Shown here: one piece after another, positions 35,857 to 45,389 of the stretch
Position numbering within the stretch: position 1 is the first letter of the stretch
Layout of the letters: each line of letters opens with the position of its first letter
Source: Tabrizicola piscis
GTDB lineage: Bacteria; Pseudomonadota; Alphaproteobacteria; Rhodobacterales; Rhodobacteraceae
Assembly (NCBI RefSeq): GCF_003940805.1
Contig: NZ_CP034328.1
Span: 1,532,001 to 1,596,000, forward strand
DNA: 64,000 nt
Direction: 5' to 3'
Program-made: the position numbers and the translations under genes
Notes under the pieces: generated by a model
Database searches by the model: none
What the model saw: only the letters and a program-made list of their open reading frames with translations
Told to the model about the DNA's origin: nothing

Positions 35857-37268
35857 AGCCGGTCTCCGATCAGGAACTCGATCGCCCGGTCAAGGCGGAT
35901 ATGCGGCGGGCCTTCCCCCGGCTTCAGGGTCAGCCGGGCCGGGGCAAAGGTCATCAGGTTGTAATCGGCATCCAGCCAGCCTTCCGCCCCCTCACGCGCG
36001 GGCGACAGCAGCCGCGCGGGGTCGGTGGGCAACAGGCCGGGGTACATCACCGCAGGCTTTCCGGTGGACAAAAGCGTGCCCCGCACCGCAGGCAGGGTTT
36101 CGCCGTCACGGGTCACCATCTCTTCCACCGTGGCGCGCAAGCTGGCCAGCGACAGCGCCTCGGTCCGCGCGCCGGAAAAATCGGCGCGGGACTTCGCCTC
36201 AGCCAAGAGCGCCGTGGTGATCGCTGTCAGTGCGGGGTGTTGTTCGTGGTGCAGATGGTCGGCCTTGGTGGCGGCAAACAGGATCCGCTCCACCCGCTTG
36301 CCCCCGAAGAGCGAGGTCAGCCAGCCGTTGCGGCCCGGGCGAAAGCTGCCCAGAACCTCGGCCATGGTGCGGCGCAGGTCTTCCACCGCGCGGGGGCCCT
36401 GATGGATGGCACCAAGCACATCCATCAGCACGATCTGCCGGTCGATCCGGGCGAAATGGTCGCGGAAGAAGGGGCGCACGACGCGGGATTTATAGGCCTC
36501 GAACCGCCGCTCCATCTCACGCCAGAGGCTGGCACGGGGCGTGTGGGCGGGCTTTGGCAAGGGCGCGAAGGTCAGGACGGGCGATCCGGCAAGGTCGCCC
36601 GGCAGCAGGAACCGGCCGGGGGTCACATCCACCCGGCCAAGGTCACGCGCGGCGGTCAGATAGGCGGTAAAGCTGTCCGACAGGGCGCGCAGCTTGTCCT
36701 CCTCCAGCCGCAGCGCGCCATCTTCGGCCCGGGCGAAGGCGATGAAATCGGCCGCCTCGGCGCGTTTGGCAAGGCGGGCAAGGGTGGCTTCCGACCATTG
36801 GTCATAGGTTTGGTCCAAAAGGCCAAGGTCCAAAAGCCATTCGCCGGGATAGTCGACGATATCCAGATGCAGCACGCGTGGCGATTTCCAGCTGGCGAAC
36901 AGACCCGAAGGCCGCACCCGGAACGACAGCCGAAGTTCCGAGATCGCCCGGGTTGACGCAGGCCAGCGCGGCGTATCCCCGGTCAGCGCGGCAAGGTGGC
37001 CTTCATAGTCGAAGCGCGGCAGGGTCACGTCAGGTTGCGGCTGCAGATAGACAGCGTCGATCCGACCCTCGGCCTGCGCCTTCAACTGCGGCATCCGCCC
37101 GCGCTGCAACAGGTTCGCGACCAGCGCCGTGATGAAGACGGTCTTGCCCGCGCGGGACAGACCGGTAACGCCAAGGCGAAGCGTGTCTTCAAGAAAGGTC
37201 TCCGAGAGCGTGGCCCCGGCCCCTTCGATGGTGCGGGATATCCCGTCCGTAAGCCCGAAAAGCGCCAC
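35853..37268 (-). CDS. ycjX: YcjX-like P-loop NTPase
   Basis: 471 residues from a GTG. The P-loop is LGVTGLSRAGKTVFITAL (about 31-48), Walker B-like DIVDYPGEW follows near 145, and KADHLHHEQHP near 375 acts as the base-specificity region. AAGAGG stands 7 bases before the GTG, and no ATG gives a sensible start; the frame runs open far upstream. YcjX is a stress-linked GTPase/ATPase of unknown role. It pairs with the YcjF-like gene just downstream and is divergent from truA. Confidence 0.85.
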   Translation of the reverse strand: MALFGLTDGISRTIEGAGATLSETFLEDTLRLGVTGLSRAGKTVFITALVANLLQRGRMPQLKAQAEGRIDAVYLQPQPDVTLPRFDYEGHLAALTGDTPRWPASTRAISELRLSFRVRPSGLFASWKSPRVLHLDIVDYPGEWLLDLGLLDQTYDQWSEATLARLAKRAEAADFIAFARAEDGALRLEEDKLRALSDSFTAYLTAARDLGRVDVTPGRFLLPGDLAGSPVLTFAPLPKPAHTPRASLWREMERRFEAYKSRVVRPFFRDHFARIDRQIVLMDVLGAIHQGPRAVEDLRRTMAEVLGSFRPGRNGWLTSLFGGKRVERILFAATKADHLHHEQHPALTAITTALLAEAKSRADFSGARTEALSLASLRATVEEMVTRDGETLPAVRGTLLSTGKPAVMYPGLLPTDPARLLSPAREGAEGWLDADYNLMTFAPARLTLKPGEGPPHIRLDRAIEFLIGDRL

Positions 37269-37429
37269 TGCGGAACCTCTTGCTGTCGGGGCCAAGATAG
37301 GCGGAGGGCGCGGGGAATGGTAGGGGGGTGCTCGGTCGGGGTGATATTGCCGCCCAGCCCGGCGCAGGGTCAGGTCCGACCGGCAGCGCCTGCATTCACA
37401 AGGCGCAGAAACCACGCTAGGGAAGGCGC

Positions 37430-38203
37430 ATGCCACGCTATGCGCTTCAGATCGAATATCACGGCGGCCCGTTCGCGGGCTGGCAACGTCAGGCCGGGGG
37501 TCTGGTGTCCGTGCAAGGTGCGGTCGAGGCCGCGCTGGCCAAGCTGGAACCCGGGCCGCATACCATCGCCGCCGCCGGGCGCACGGATGCAGGCGTGCAT
37601 GCCACCGCCCAGGTCGCGCATGTCGACCTGACCCGCGACTGGGACCCGTTCCGTCTGGCCGCAGCCCTGAACGCGCATCTGCGACCAGCGCCAGTGGCGG
37701 TGCTGGCTTGCGTGCAAGTGCCTGACACCTTTCACGCCCGGTTTTCGGCCACCGCGCGGCAGTATCTGTTCCGCCTTGTCGCCCGCCGGGCACCGGTGAC
37801 GCATGACAAGGGGTTGGTCTGGCAAATAGCCGCCCCCCCGGACCTGACCGCAATGCGAGAGGCGGCGGCCCATCTGATCGGCAACCATGACTTTACCACC
37901 TTCCGGTCGACCTTCTGTCAGGCGAACAGCCCGGTAAAGACGCTGGACCGGATCGACATCACCGACCGTCCCTACCCCGGCGGTCGCGAGGTTCGCTTCG
38001 ACCTCGCCGCCCGCAGTTTCCTGCACAATCAGGTCCGGTCCATCGTCGGCACGCTGGAACGCGTCGGCGCGGGCGCATGGTCGCCGGACGATGTGCGAGC
38101 GGCGCTTGCGGCGCGGAACCGGGCGGCCTGCGGCCCGGTCGCCCCACCGCAGGGGCTGTATCTGGTGGGCGTAAGCTATCCGACCAATCCCTTTGCGGTT
38201 TAG
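37430..38203 (+). CDS. truA: tRNA pseudouridine(38-40) synthase
   Basis: 257 residues. Catalytic Asp is in [18 protein letters not shown] (Asp52), and the Arg/Tyr and C-terminal [14 protein letters not shown] motifs are present. It modifies uridines in the anticodon arm of several tRNAs. Its end is 5 bases from the end of the convergent exonuclease gene. Confidence 0.96.
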   Translation: MPRYALQIEYHGGPFAGWQRQAGGLVSVQGAVEAALAKLEPGPHTIAAAGRTDAGVHATAQVAHVDLTRDWDPFRLAAALNAHLRPAPVAVLACVQVPDTFHARFSATARQYLFRLVARRAPVTHDKGLVWQIAAPPDLTAMREAAAHLIGNHDFTTFRSTFCQANSPVKTLDRIDITDRPYPGGREVRFDLAARSFLHNQVRSIVGTLERVGAGAWSPDDVRAALAARNRAACGPVAPPQGLYLVGVSYPTNPFAV

Positions 38204-38208
38204 GGCAA

Positions 38209-40281
38209 TCAGTTCAGGTCCTTCAACAACCGCCCGTGTTTCCTGACCTCGGCCAGCACGGCGCCGAAGGTGGCGTAGCCCCGTCCGGCCAGCATGGGGA
38301 TCAGCTTGAGGAAGGCATCCGCCGTGGCCACCGTGTCGCCGATGGCGGTGTGGCGGGCCTCCTCCGGGATGGTGATGCCCAGACGGTGGGTCAGGGCGTC
38401 AAGGCTGTGCACGTCATGCTGGCCATAGACGACCGCCGACAACAGGACCGTATCCAGCACCGGCATGTCGAACCGCAGGTCGATCTGCCCCTCGACCCGG
38501 CGCAGGAATTCCATGTCGAAGGGCGCATTATGGGCGATCAGCACGGCGCCCTCGGCGAACTTGTGAAAACGGCGGGCGACCTCGGCCACCGTCGGGGCAT
38601 TGGCGACCATGCCGTCGGTGATGCCGTGAACGTCGGTCGACACCGCCGGGATCGGGCGGCCGGGGTTCACCAGAGTGTCAAACACCTCCCCCTCCACCCG
38701 GCGGCCATTGACGATGCGGACGGCGGCAAGCTGCACAATCTCATCCCCCTGCCGCGGGTTGAGGCCGGTGGTTTCCGTGTCGAAGACCACATAGGTCAGC
38801 CGGTCCAACCGCGCTTCGGCCAGCTTGTCGGTCCGGGCGGGGGACAGCAGTTCGAAGTCATAGACCACCTTGCGCGCCACCGGCTTTGGCCGCGCCACCG
38901 CACGGCGGGCCTGGCGGATCGGCAGGCACAGGGCAGCGCGGTCGCCTGCCGTTTCGGGCCAGAGTTCGGTGGCATGGGCGGCAAGAACATTGCGGGCCAG
39001 CCGTTCGGGCGTGTCGGCGGACAGGGGCGCAAGCAGCCAGCGATCCAGCTCACCCACCCCGACGCGCGGCCCATCCCAGGACAGCCGGATCGCGGCACCG
39101 CTGGCCTCTTCATCAATCGTCAGGCCAAGATTGGCCGCGCCGCCCTTTGCCACGACCTGCCGCGCAAGGTCCGCCAGCAGGGTGATCACCTCAAACCCGT
39201 TGCAGCGCAACAGAAGGTCCGCCGCCTGAACGTCAATCGCGATGCCAAGGCTGTCCAGACGCGCCTTCAACCCTTCCGCCAGGTCCGACGCACGGGTCTG
39301 CGGCAGGGCGGCAGCTTCGACCTGGCCTTCCTCGCGCGCTGTGCCAAAGCGGGTGACAGCCTGCGACAGGCGCGCGACCTCTTCCTTCAGTGCGGTCTGC
39401 AGGGCGCCGGGCATCGCATCGTCCAGCAGCACGCCGACCAGCGTGGACAGCGCGGCCGAGGGGCGGCGCAGACTGTCCAGCGCGGCTTCCAGCATCGCCT
39501 CGCGCCGGGCCTCGGTTGCCATGTCGCCGGTCACATCGCGCAAGGTAAGCACATAGCCCGAGGAGCCGCCCTCAGCCAAAAGCCGCATCCGTGCCGCCAG
39601 AACCCGGGCACCAGACACGGTCGTGCACAACAGATCGGATGCGGCGTCCGGGTCGCCGGTGGCGAGCAGCCGGTCATAGGCATGGCGCAGGGGGGCGGCA
39701 TGCAGATAGTCGAAAAGGCTGCGATCCAGGCCAGCCTCCAACCCTTCCCCCCGTCCCGCGCCAATCACATCGGCGGCAGGAGAGTTGTAGAACACCAGCG
39801 CATGATCCGCCGAACACAGGATGACACCAGCGGGCACATCGGACAAAAGCGCCTCAAGCCGCGCCTTCTCGGACCCAAGGCGCAGGGTTTCGCGGGCGAC
39901 AGCTTCGGCCAGCGCGGACCGGGTTTCCGTCAGGCTTTGCGCGGCGGCCACGGCAGCCGGGGCCAAGTCGCCAAGGTAATGGGCGATGGCGGTGTCCATC
40001 TCGGCGGTGACGTCGGCATGGGCACGGGCGCGCAACGACCCCGCCAGCTTCTCGATCGGCTTGGCGACATTGAGGTCGAACAGATACCAGACCCCCGCCA
40101 CCAGCCCCAGCGTGGCAAAGCCCGCAAGGACACCTGCCTGCACAAAGCCCTGCAACGCGTCGGGGTTTCCCAGCCGGCCGAACCCCAGCCAAAGGCCAAA
40201 GCCGATTGCCGCGATGATTGCAGCCGCAAGCCCGGCGAAGATCAGCAGAACCCGCAGCCGCAGGGACAAGCGGGCCAGCAT
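38209..40281 (-). CDS. Membrane PAS/kinase-like protein fused to a DnaQ-type exonuclease
   Basis: 690 residues. Two membrane helices (about 10-33 and 45-65), a HAMP-like stretch, a PAS domain (about 140-250), then a histidine-kinase-like region whose phosphoacceptor box reads AALDSLRRPSAALSTL, without the His. The last 200 residues are a DEDDh 3'-5' exonuclease with Asp501 and Glu503 (FDTETTGL), Asp589 (HNAPFDMEF), His644 and Asp649 (EARHTAIGDT). All five catalytic residues are present. The polymerase III epsilon tail is absent, so it is not DnaQ itself. Last gene of the acetate-linked operon, 4 bases after a receiver gene. How a membrane sensor would use an exonuclease is unknown. Confidence 0.88.
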   Translation of the reverse strand: MLARLSLRLRVLLIFAGLAAAIIAAIGFGLWLGFGRLGNPDALQGFVQAGVLAGFATLGLVAGVWYLFDLNVAKPIEKLAGSLRARAHADVTAEMDTAIAHYLGDLAPAAVAAAQSLTETRSALAEAVARETLRLGSEKARLEALLSDVPAGVILCSADHALVFYNSPAADVIGAGRGEGLEAGLDRSLFDYLHAAPLRHAYDRLLATGDPDAASDLLCTTVSGARVLAARMRLLAEGGSSGYVLTLRDVTGDMATEARREAMLEAALDSLRRPSAALSTLVGVLLDDAMPGALQTALKEEVARLSQAVTRFGTAREEGQVEAAALPQTRASDLAEGLKARLDSLGIAIDVQAADLLLRCNGFEVITLLADLARQVVAKGGAANLGLTIDEEASGAAIRLSWDGPRVGVGELDRWLLAPLSADTPERLARNVLAAHATELWPETAGDRAALCLPIRQARRAVARPKPVARKVVYDFELLSPARTDKLAEARLDRLTYVVFDTETTGLNPRQGDEIVQLAAVRIVNGRRVEGEVFDTLVNPGRPIPAVSTDVHGITDGMVANAPTVAEVARRFHKFAEGAVLIAHNAPFDMEFLRRVEGQIDLRFDMPVLDTVLLSAVVYGQHDVHSLDALTHRLGITIPEEARHTAIGDTVATADAFLKLIPMLAGRGYATFGAVLAEVRKHGRLLKDLN

Positions 40282-40285
40282 GACG

Positions 40286-40666
40286 CTAGACCCCCGCGCC
40301 CAGCAGACGGCGCACTTCCTCGCGCAGGTCCTTCAATTCGAACGGCTTCGAGATGAACCCGTCCGCCCCCAGAGCAAGCCCCTTGCGGCGTTCGATGGCT
40401 GACCCGCGCGCGGTCATCATCAGCACCTTCACATCGGCAAGGTCGGGGTCCATGCGGATGCCTTCGCAGATCTCATAGCCCGACACCTCGGGCAGCATCA
40501 CGTCCAGCAGGACAAGGTCAGGATGCGTGGCGCGGATGCGCGACAGCGCGTCAGCACCGTTGGCGACACGGTCATGGTCATAGCCCTCGCGGGTCATCAG
40601 ATAGTCCAGCGCGACGGCGATGTTGTCTTCATCCTCAACCACCAGAATACGCGGCTTACGGTCCAT
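40286..40666 (-). CDS. Single-domain response regulator (receiver only)
   Basis: 126 residues. Acidic pair Glu11/Asp12, phosphoacceptor Asp55 in LLDVMLPE, Thr85 and Lys107 (SKPF) are all in place. There is no output domain. It lies between a small membrane protein and the PAS/exonuclease fusion. Since the fusion lacks the phospho-His, its kinase is probably encoded elsewhere. Acetate-linked CrbS/CrbR-type signalling in other bacteria is a precedent for control of acs/actP, but that regulator has a DNA-binding domain. Confidence 0.9.
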   Translation of the reverse strand: MDRKPRILVVEDEDNIAVALDYLMTREGYDHDRVANGADALSRIRATHPDLVLLDVMLPEVSGYEICEGIRMDPDLADVKVLMMTARGSAIERRKGLALGADGFISKPFELKDLREEVRRLLGAGV

Positions 40667-41185
40667 TCAGCCCTCCTTGCAGGCAGCCGCCTGCACCTGG
40701 TCTTCGGCAGCGGCGGGAAGCCAGTCACCCCCGACCAGTTCCCCCTCTGCCGTGATCTCGACGCCTTCGACGATCAGCGCCTGTCGCTGCCCGGCGCAGT
40801 CCACCGCCATCAAACCCTCGGCCACCGACTTCCAGCGCGCAAAGCTGTAAAGCGTCACCATCCGCAAGCCCGCCTTCTGCGGATGCACCAGCGTCTTGCG
40901 GTGATCCAGCGCGACAAAGCGCATCTTGATCGGTGCCAGATAGGTCCACGGCCGCAGCGGCATCGCTTCGTTCTGTACGGCGACAACCTCAAGTTCGGGC
41001 GGCAGTTCCGCCGTCACGCGGGAAAACCAGTTGTACTCGCTCCAGATCGTGAAGGTGATCAGGCCCATGGCCGCGGCAAACGGCACGGTCCAGCTTGGCA
41101 GGCCTGGACGCCAGCGGCGCAAGGCCCAGGCGAGCAAGCCCACGGTCGCAGCGGCAATCAAGGCGGCGATCAATTCGAAGGCCAT
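40667..41185 (-). CDS. Hypothetical membrane-anchored protein of the acetate operon
   Basis: 172 residues with two N-terminal hydrophobic segments (about 4-22 and 32-50), followed by a soluble part with WTYLAPIKMRFVALD and MVTLYSFARWKSV. I do not recognise a named family. No gap separates it from the receiver gene, and the DUF294 gene ends 11 bases upstream. Its conserved position suggests a partner of the sensory branch. Confidence 0.7.
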   Translation of the reverse strand: MAFELIAALIAAATVGLLAWALRRWRPGLPSWTVPFAAAMGLITFTIWSEYNWFSRVTAELPPELEVVAVQNEAMPLRPWTYLAPIKMRFVALDHRKTLVHPQKAGLRMVTLYSFARWKSVAEGLMAVDCAGQRQALIVEGVEITAEGELVGGDWLPAAAEDQVQAAACKEG

Positions 41186-41196
41186 ATGGGCGGGTC

Positions 41197-43035
41197 CTAA
41201 CTTCTGGCACCGCGGGACGATCCCACGGCGGATTGCATGGTGCGCACGACGACAAAGGCATCGCGCAGGTGGCTGCGTTCGAAATCCGACAGTTCCGACG
41301 GCGCGATGAAGTTGTCGGGCTTCTCACCCGCCTTCACACGGCGGGCCTGATGTTCAAGGCGGGTGGTGGCGATCAGGTCATAGGCCTCGATCAGGTCGCG
41401 CGCGCCCGACGCCGAAATGACCCCCGCCGCCGCCGCCGCCTCCAGCCGCGCGCGGGTGTTGACCGCCCCGAACGCGCCGATCAGCGTATAGATGCGGCCA
41501 AGGTCGACGACTGGCACGACGCCGTTCATCTTCAGGTCGATGTGGTTCTTGTATTCACCCGAGCGGATGGTGGCAAAGCCGCGCAACAGGCCAAGCGGCG
41601 GCGTGTGCTTCAGGCTGTTGGAAACCATATGCGCCACAAAGATCGAATTCTTCGCAGCCATTTCCAGCACGTCGTCCTGCAGATTGGCATATAGACTGGC
41701 CGCCCCGCCGATGGGCCGCAGGTCAAACATGACCGATGCCAGCATCTGCGCCATCGGGTCGGGCACAGCCACCCATTTGCGGAAATACTCACGCCAGACG
41801 CGCATCGGCTGGCACCATTGCGGATTGGTCGCCATCATGTCGCCGGGGCAATAGACATAGCCGCAGGCGTTCAGGCCGTCGCTGACGATCTTCGCGAGGT
41901 TCGCGAAATACGCCATGTCAGCCTCGGTCGCGGCATCGTCGATCATCAGGCAATTGTCCTGATCGCTGACGCCGGTCTGTTCCTGCCTGCCTTGCGACCC
42001 GCAGGCCAGCCACAGATAGGGCACCGGCGCCGGGCCAAGCTCGGCCTCGGCCATCGCCAGCAGGCGGCGGGTCACGGTATCAGCGATGTCGGTGACCAGC
42101 CGCGTCACCACCTCATGCGCTGTCCCGCCACCGACAAGCTGCACCAGCAGATGCGGGATGCGGGCGGTGTTTTCCGCCAGTTCCGCCACGGTCTGCGCTG
42201 TCGCCGCATCGCGCACCAGCAGCGCCGATGACACCGCCTGAAACCGAACCAGATCGGTCTGGGTGATCATGCCGACCAGCTTGCCATCATCCACCACCGG
42301 CAAATGGCCGATCCGGTGTTCCAGCATGCGGTTCAGCACGTCCGACCCCAGCGACTCGGGTGACAGGACCATCGGATCCTTTGCCATCACGGCGCTGACC
42401 GGGGTGGCGGCGTCCAGCCCCATGGCCAGCACCTTGTTGGTGAAATCGCGCGCCGTGACGATGCCGATCAGACGGCCATCCGCAACGACGGCAAGGCAAG
42501 AGATATGCGCATCGCGCATCTGTTCCGCCGCAGCCCGGATCGTGGTTTCCGGCGACACGGCAATGGGGGCGCGGGCGATCAGGTCCCCGACTTTCCGGGT
42601 GGAGATGTCGGCCTCCCGCACATCGCGCTGACGACCCCGGTTGAAAAAGCGTTCAAACGCCGGATAGCTGGCGATCAGGCGCCGGAACTCGGCCTGCGGC
42701 AGCATCAGGATCTCGGCCCCTTCGGCGGCGCGTGCTGTGGTCACCGCCACGCCGTCACGCATCAGGCCGCGTTCGCCAAAGCTGTTCCTTGGACCCAGAA
42801 GCGACACAAGCCCGCCCGAAGGTTCCAACACCTCCACCGATCCTTCAAGGATCAGAAAGATGCCGTCCAGCGGGTCGCCGGCGGAATAGATGACGCTCGC
42901 GTCATCATGATGCCTGCGGCTGAAAGAGGCGGCGACACGCGCCATCTCGTCCCGCGGCAGGCTGTCGTAGGGGTGGACCGTCTCCAGGAAGGCCACGAGG
43001 CTGGAAGTCGTCAGGCCGCTGTTGTCCTGTTCCAT
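41197..43035 (-). CDS. cNMP-binding/CBS/DUF294 nucleotidyltransferase-like protein
   Basis: 612 residues in four parts: cyclic-nucleotide-binding domain (about 15-130), two CBS domains (about 150-280), a DUF294 nucleotidyltransferase-like domain with GSQGRQEQTGVSDQDN (about 345-360) and a DUF294 C-terminal domain. The Gly-Ser motif and following Asp-x-Asp resemble GlnD-type nucleotidyltransferases. Such proteins are commonly encoded next to VC_2705-type sodium:solute symporters and DnaQ-like exonucleases. Sensing of adenosine nucleotides by the CBS pair would suit acetate activation, which turns ATP into AMP; that is an inference. Confidence 0.9.
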   Translation of the reverse strand: MEQDNSGLTTSSLVAFLETVHPYDSLPRDEMARVAASFSRRHHDDASVIYSAGDPLDGIFLILEGSVEVLEPSGGLVSLLGPRNSFGERGLMRDGVAVTTARAAEGAEILMLPQAEFRRLIASYPAFERFFNRGRQRDVREADISTRKVGDLIARAPIAVSPETTIRAAAEQMRDAHISCLAVVADGRLIGIVTARDFTNKVLAMGLDAATPVSAVMAKDPMVLSPESLGSDVLNRMLEHRIGHLPVVDDGKLVGMITQTDLVRFQAVSSALLVRDAATAQTVAELAENTARIPHLLVQLVGGGTAHEVVTRLVTDIADTVTRRLLAMAEAELGPAPVPYLWLACGSQGRQEQTGVSDQDNCLMIDDAATEADMAYFANLAKIVSDGLNACGYVYCPGDMMATNPQWCQPMRVWREYFRKWVAVPDPMAQMLASVMFDLRPIGGAASLYANLQDDVLEMAAKNSIFVAHMVSNSLKHTPPLGLLRGFATIRSGEYKNHIDLKMNGVVPVVDLGRIYTLIGAFGAVNTRARLEAAAAAGVISASGARDLIEAYDLIATTRLEHQARRVKAGEKPDNFIAPSELSDFERSHLRDAFVVVRTMQSAVGSSRGARS

Positions 43036-43091
43036 GTCCTGCGCTTTCCGGGAACGGTGCGCCCCCGGGTTTCCCCGGAGGCGCGGGTTGC

Positions 43092-45053
43092 TTAGTGAGC
43101 GGTCGCTTTACCGGCACCTTTCGGCACGCGGATCGACTCGATCAGATCGACGACATGGGCCGGCGGAGCCTTGGTTACCATCGACACGCCATAGGCGACA
43201 CCGAAGTTGACCAGCGCACCGATGGTGCCGATCGACAGCGGCGAGATGCCGAAGACGTAGTTCGCAGCCGTGTCAGGCAGCCAGTTGGTCCCCGGGAAGA
43301 AGAACCAGCCCTTGTAGATGAAGATGTAGACCGAGGTGAAGATCAGCCCGGCAAGCATCCCCGCGATTGCCCCTTCCTTGTTGATGCGCTTCGAGAAGAT
43401 GCCCATCATCAGCGTCGGGAAGATCGTCGCAGCAGCCAGACCGAAGGCCAGGGCCACCACCTGCGCGGCAAAGCCGGGCGGGTTGAGACCAAGGTAGGTC
43501 GCCACGATGATCGCCACAGTCATGGCAATACGCGCCCACAGCAGTTCGGCCTTTTCCGACAGGTTCGGGTTGATCGAACCCTTGATCAGGTCGTGGCTGA
43601 TGGCGGAAGAAATCGCCAGCAGCAGGCCCGCAGCGGTCGAGAGTGCGGCAGCCAGAGCACCGGCAGCCACCAAAGCCACGACCCAACCGGGCAGAGCAGC
43701 GATTTCAGGGTTCGCGAGAACCATGATGTCGTTGTCGACCTTGGTCAGTTCGTTGCCTGCAAAGCCCAGTTCAGCCAGAGATTGGCCACCCAGACCGTTG
43801 GCCGGATCGGCCAGCGCCGCGTCAACTGCGGCTTGCGCTTCGACGATCGCTGCTTCCAGCGGTGCCTTGTCGGCATCGGCGGCAGCATCGGCCAGTGCCT
43901 TCTGCGCAGCGGCAAGGGCCGTGTTTGCATCCGCCACCGGCTTCTTCTCGGCGAAGTACTGGATCAGGCCGTCGCCGTTCTTGTCAGAGAACGTCAGAAG
44001 CCCGGTCTTTTCCCAGGTCCGGATCCAGCTCAGATCCGGGTTGCTGTCGATCTCGGCCACCGAAAGCGCCGGGGCCGACAGGGCCGTCCCGGTTTCCGCA
44101 CCGGGCCAGAACGTCGTGCTAAGGTTCAGACGCGCCATCGAGCCAACGGCCGGAGCGACCGTGTAAAGCAGCGCGATGAACACCAGAGCCCAGCCTGCCG
44201 ACGAACGCGCGTCCGCAACCTTGGGCACCGTGAAGAAGCGGATGATGACGTGCGGCAGACCCGCGGTACCGATCATCAGCGACATGGTGAAGAGGAACAT
44301 GTTGAACATGTTCGGGCTGTCCGAGGTGTAGGCGTTGAAGCCCAGCTCGGTCACAACGCTGTCCAGCTTGGCCAGCATCGACACTTCGCCACCCCCCGGC
44401 GCATAGCCACCGATCAGGCCCAGCTGCGGCAGGAAGCTTCCTGTCAGCTGCAGCGAGATGAAGATCGCCGGAACCGTGTAGGCGATGATCAGCACGACAT
44501 ACTGCGCCACCTGCGTGTAGGTGATGCCTTTCATCCCGCCAAGCACGGCGTAGATGAACACCAGCGCGCCACCGATATAAAGGCCGGTGTCGGTCGAGAC
44601 TTCCAGAAAGCGCGAGAAGGTCACGCCCACGCCCCGCATCTGGCCGATAACGTAGGTGACCGAGATGATGATAAGGCAGATGACCGCCACCAGACGTGCA
44701 CCGCCGGAATAGAAACGGTCGCCGATGAACTCGGGCACGGTGAACTTGCCGAACTTGCGCAGGTAAGGGGCAAGAAGAAGCGCCAGCAGCACATAGCCGC
44801 CGGTCCAGCCCATCAGGAAGGCCGACTGCTCATACCCGCCAGCCGGAGCCAGCGCGATGATGCCTGCCATCGAAATGAACGAGGCCGCCGACATCCAGTC
44901 TGCGCCCGTCGCCATGCCGTTCATCACCGGGGGAACACCCTGGCCGGCTGCGTAGAATTCCGCGGTGGTACCCGCACGGGCCCAGATCGCGATCCCGATG
45001 TAGAGGGCAAAGGTGATGCCAACCACAATCAGGTTGAGGGTAAACTGATCCAT
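43092..45053 (-). CDS. Sodium:solute symporter, VC_2705/ActP-like (acetate uptake)
   Basis: 653 residues with about 13 membrane helices of the SSS family. A large Ala-rich extramembrane insertion (about residues 360-450, repeated A/D/K coiled-coil-like sequence) marks the long VC_2705 subfamily that is always paired with DUF4212. Start MDQFTLN is chosen because the DUF4212 gene ends 13 bases upstream; the in-frame upstream ATG lies within that gene. Linked acs and adk genes make acetate or a related short-chain acid the likely substrate. Confidence 0.9.
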   Translation of the reverse strand: MDQFTLNLIVVGITFALYIGIAIWARAGTTAEFYAAGQGVPPVMNGMATGADWMSAASFISMAGIIALAPAGGYEQSAFLMGWTGGYVLLALLLAPYLRKFGKFTVPEFIGDRFYSGGARLVAVICLIIISVTYVIGQMRGVGVTFSRFLEVSTDTGLYIGGALVFIYAVLGGMKGITYTQVAQYVVLIIAYTVPAIFISLQLTGSFLPQLGLIGGYAPGGGEVSMLAKLDSVVTELGFNAYTSDSPNMFNMFLFTMSLMIGTAGLPHVIIRFFTVPKVADARSSAGWALVFIALLYTVAPAVGSMARLNLSTTFWPGAETGTALSAPALSVAEIDSNPDLSWIRTWEKTGLLTFSDKNGDGLIQYFAEKKPVADANTALAAAQKALADAAADADKAPLEAAIVEAQAAVDAALADPANGLGGQSLAELGFAGNELTKVDNDIMVLANPEIAALPGWVVALVAAGALAAALSTAAGLLLAISSAISHDLIKGSINPNLSEKAELLWARIAMTVAIIVATYLGLNPPGFAAQVVALAFGLAAATIFPTLMMGIFSKRINKEGAIAGMLAGLIFTSVYIFIYKGWFFFPGTNWLPDTAANYVFGISPLSIGTIGALVNFGVAYGVSMVTKAPPAHVVDLIESIRVPKGAGKATAH

Positions 45054-45066
45054 CTGTTTCTGCCCC

Positions 45067-45324
45067 CTACTCTTCCACGCCGTGTTCTTTGTCGATCTTC
45101 CCCATCCTGTTTGCGTAGACAAAAATCAGGACGATGAAGACGTAGATCGACCCGTTCTGCGCCATCCAGAACCCAAAGTCGGCACCGCCGACCATGATCC
45201 CCGAAAGCGCAGGACGAAGCAGAATGCCAAGCCCGAATGAGCATGCGAACCAGATCACCAAAGAAATCAGGATGATCCGGACGTTAGCTGCCCAATAGGC
45301 GTTGGCAGAGGATTTGTCCGCCAT
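45067..45324 (-). CDS. DUF4212 small subunit of the sodium:solute symporter
   Basis: 85 residues with two membrane helices and the signature AYWAANVRIILISLVIWF near the N-terminus. It belongs to the small-subunit family (TIGR03647 type) encoded just ahead of VC_2705-type symporters, analogous to YjcH before ActP. It probably stabilises the transporter. Confidence 0.92.
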   Translation of the reverse strand: MADKSSANAYWAANVRIILISLVIWFACSFGLGILLRPALSGIMVGGADFGFWMAQNGSIYVFIVLIFVYANRMGKIDKEHGVEE

Positions 45325-45389
45325 GAGTGCTACTCCCTTGTTGTCGCTTTTCCGCCCCCGGGGGTGATCCCCGGAAGCAGCCCCTCCCG

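Noticed and set aside
38077..40356. Plus-strand open frame of 759 codons opposite the exonuclease fusion
   Set aside because: Antisense shadow; no family-like segments, and it overlaps truA in another frame.
43095..45137. Very long plus-strand open frame of 680 codons opposite the sodium:solute symporter gene
   Set aside because: An antisense shadow caused by high-GC codon bias; Arg/His/Gln-rich without motifs, while the minus strand encodes a clear SSS protein.
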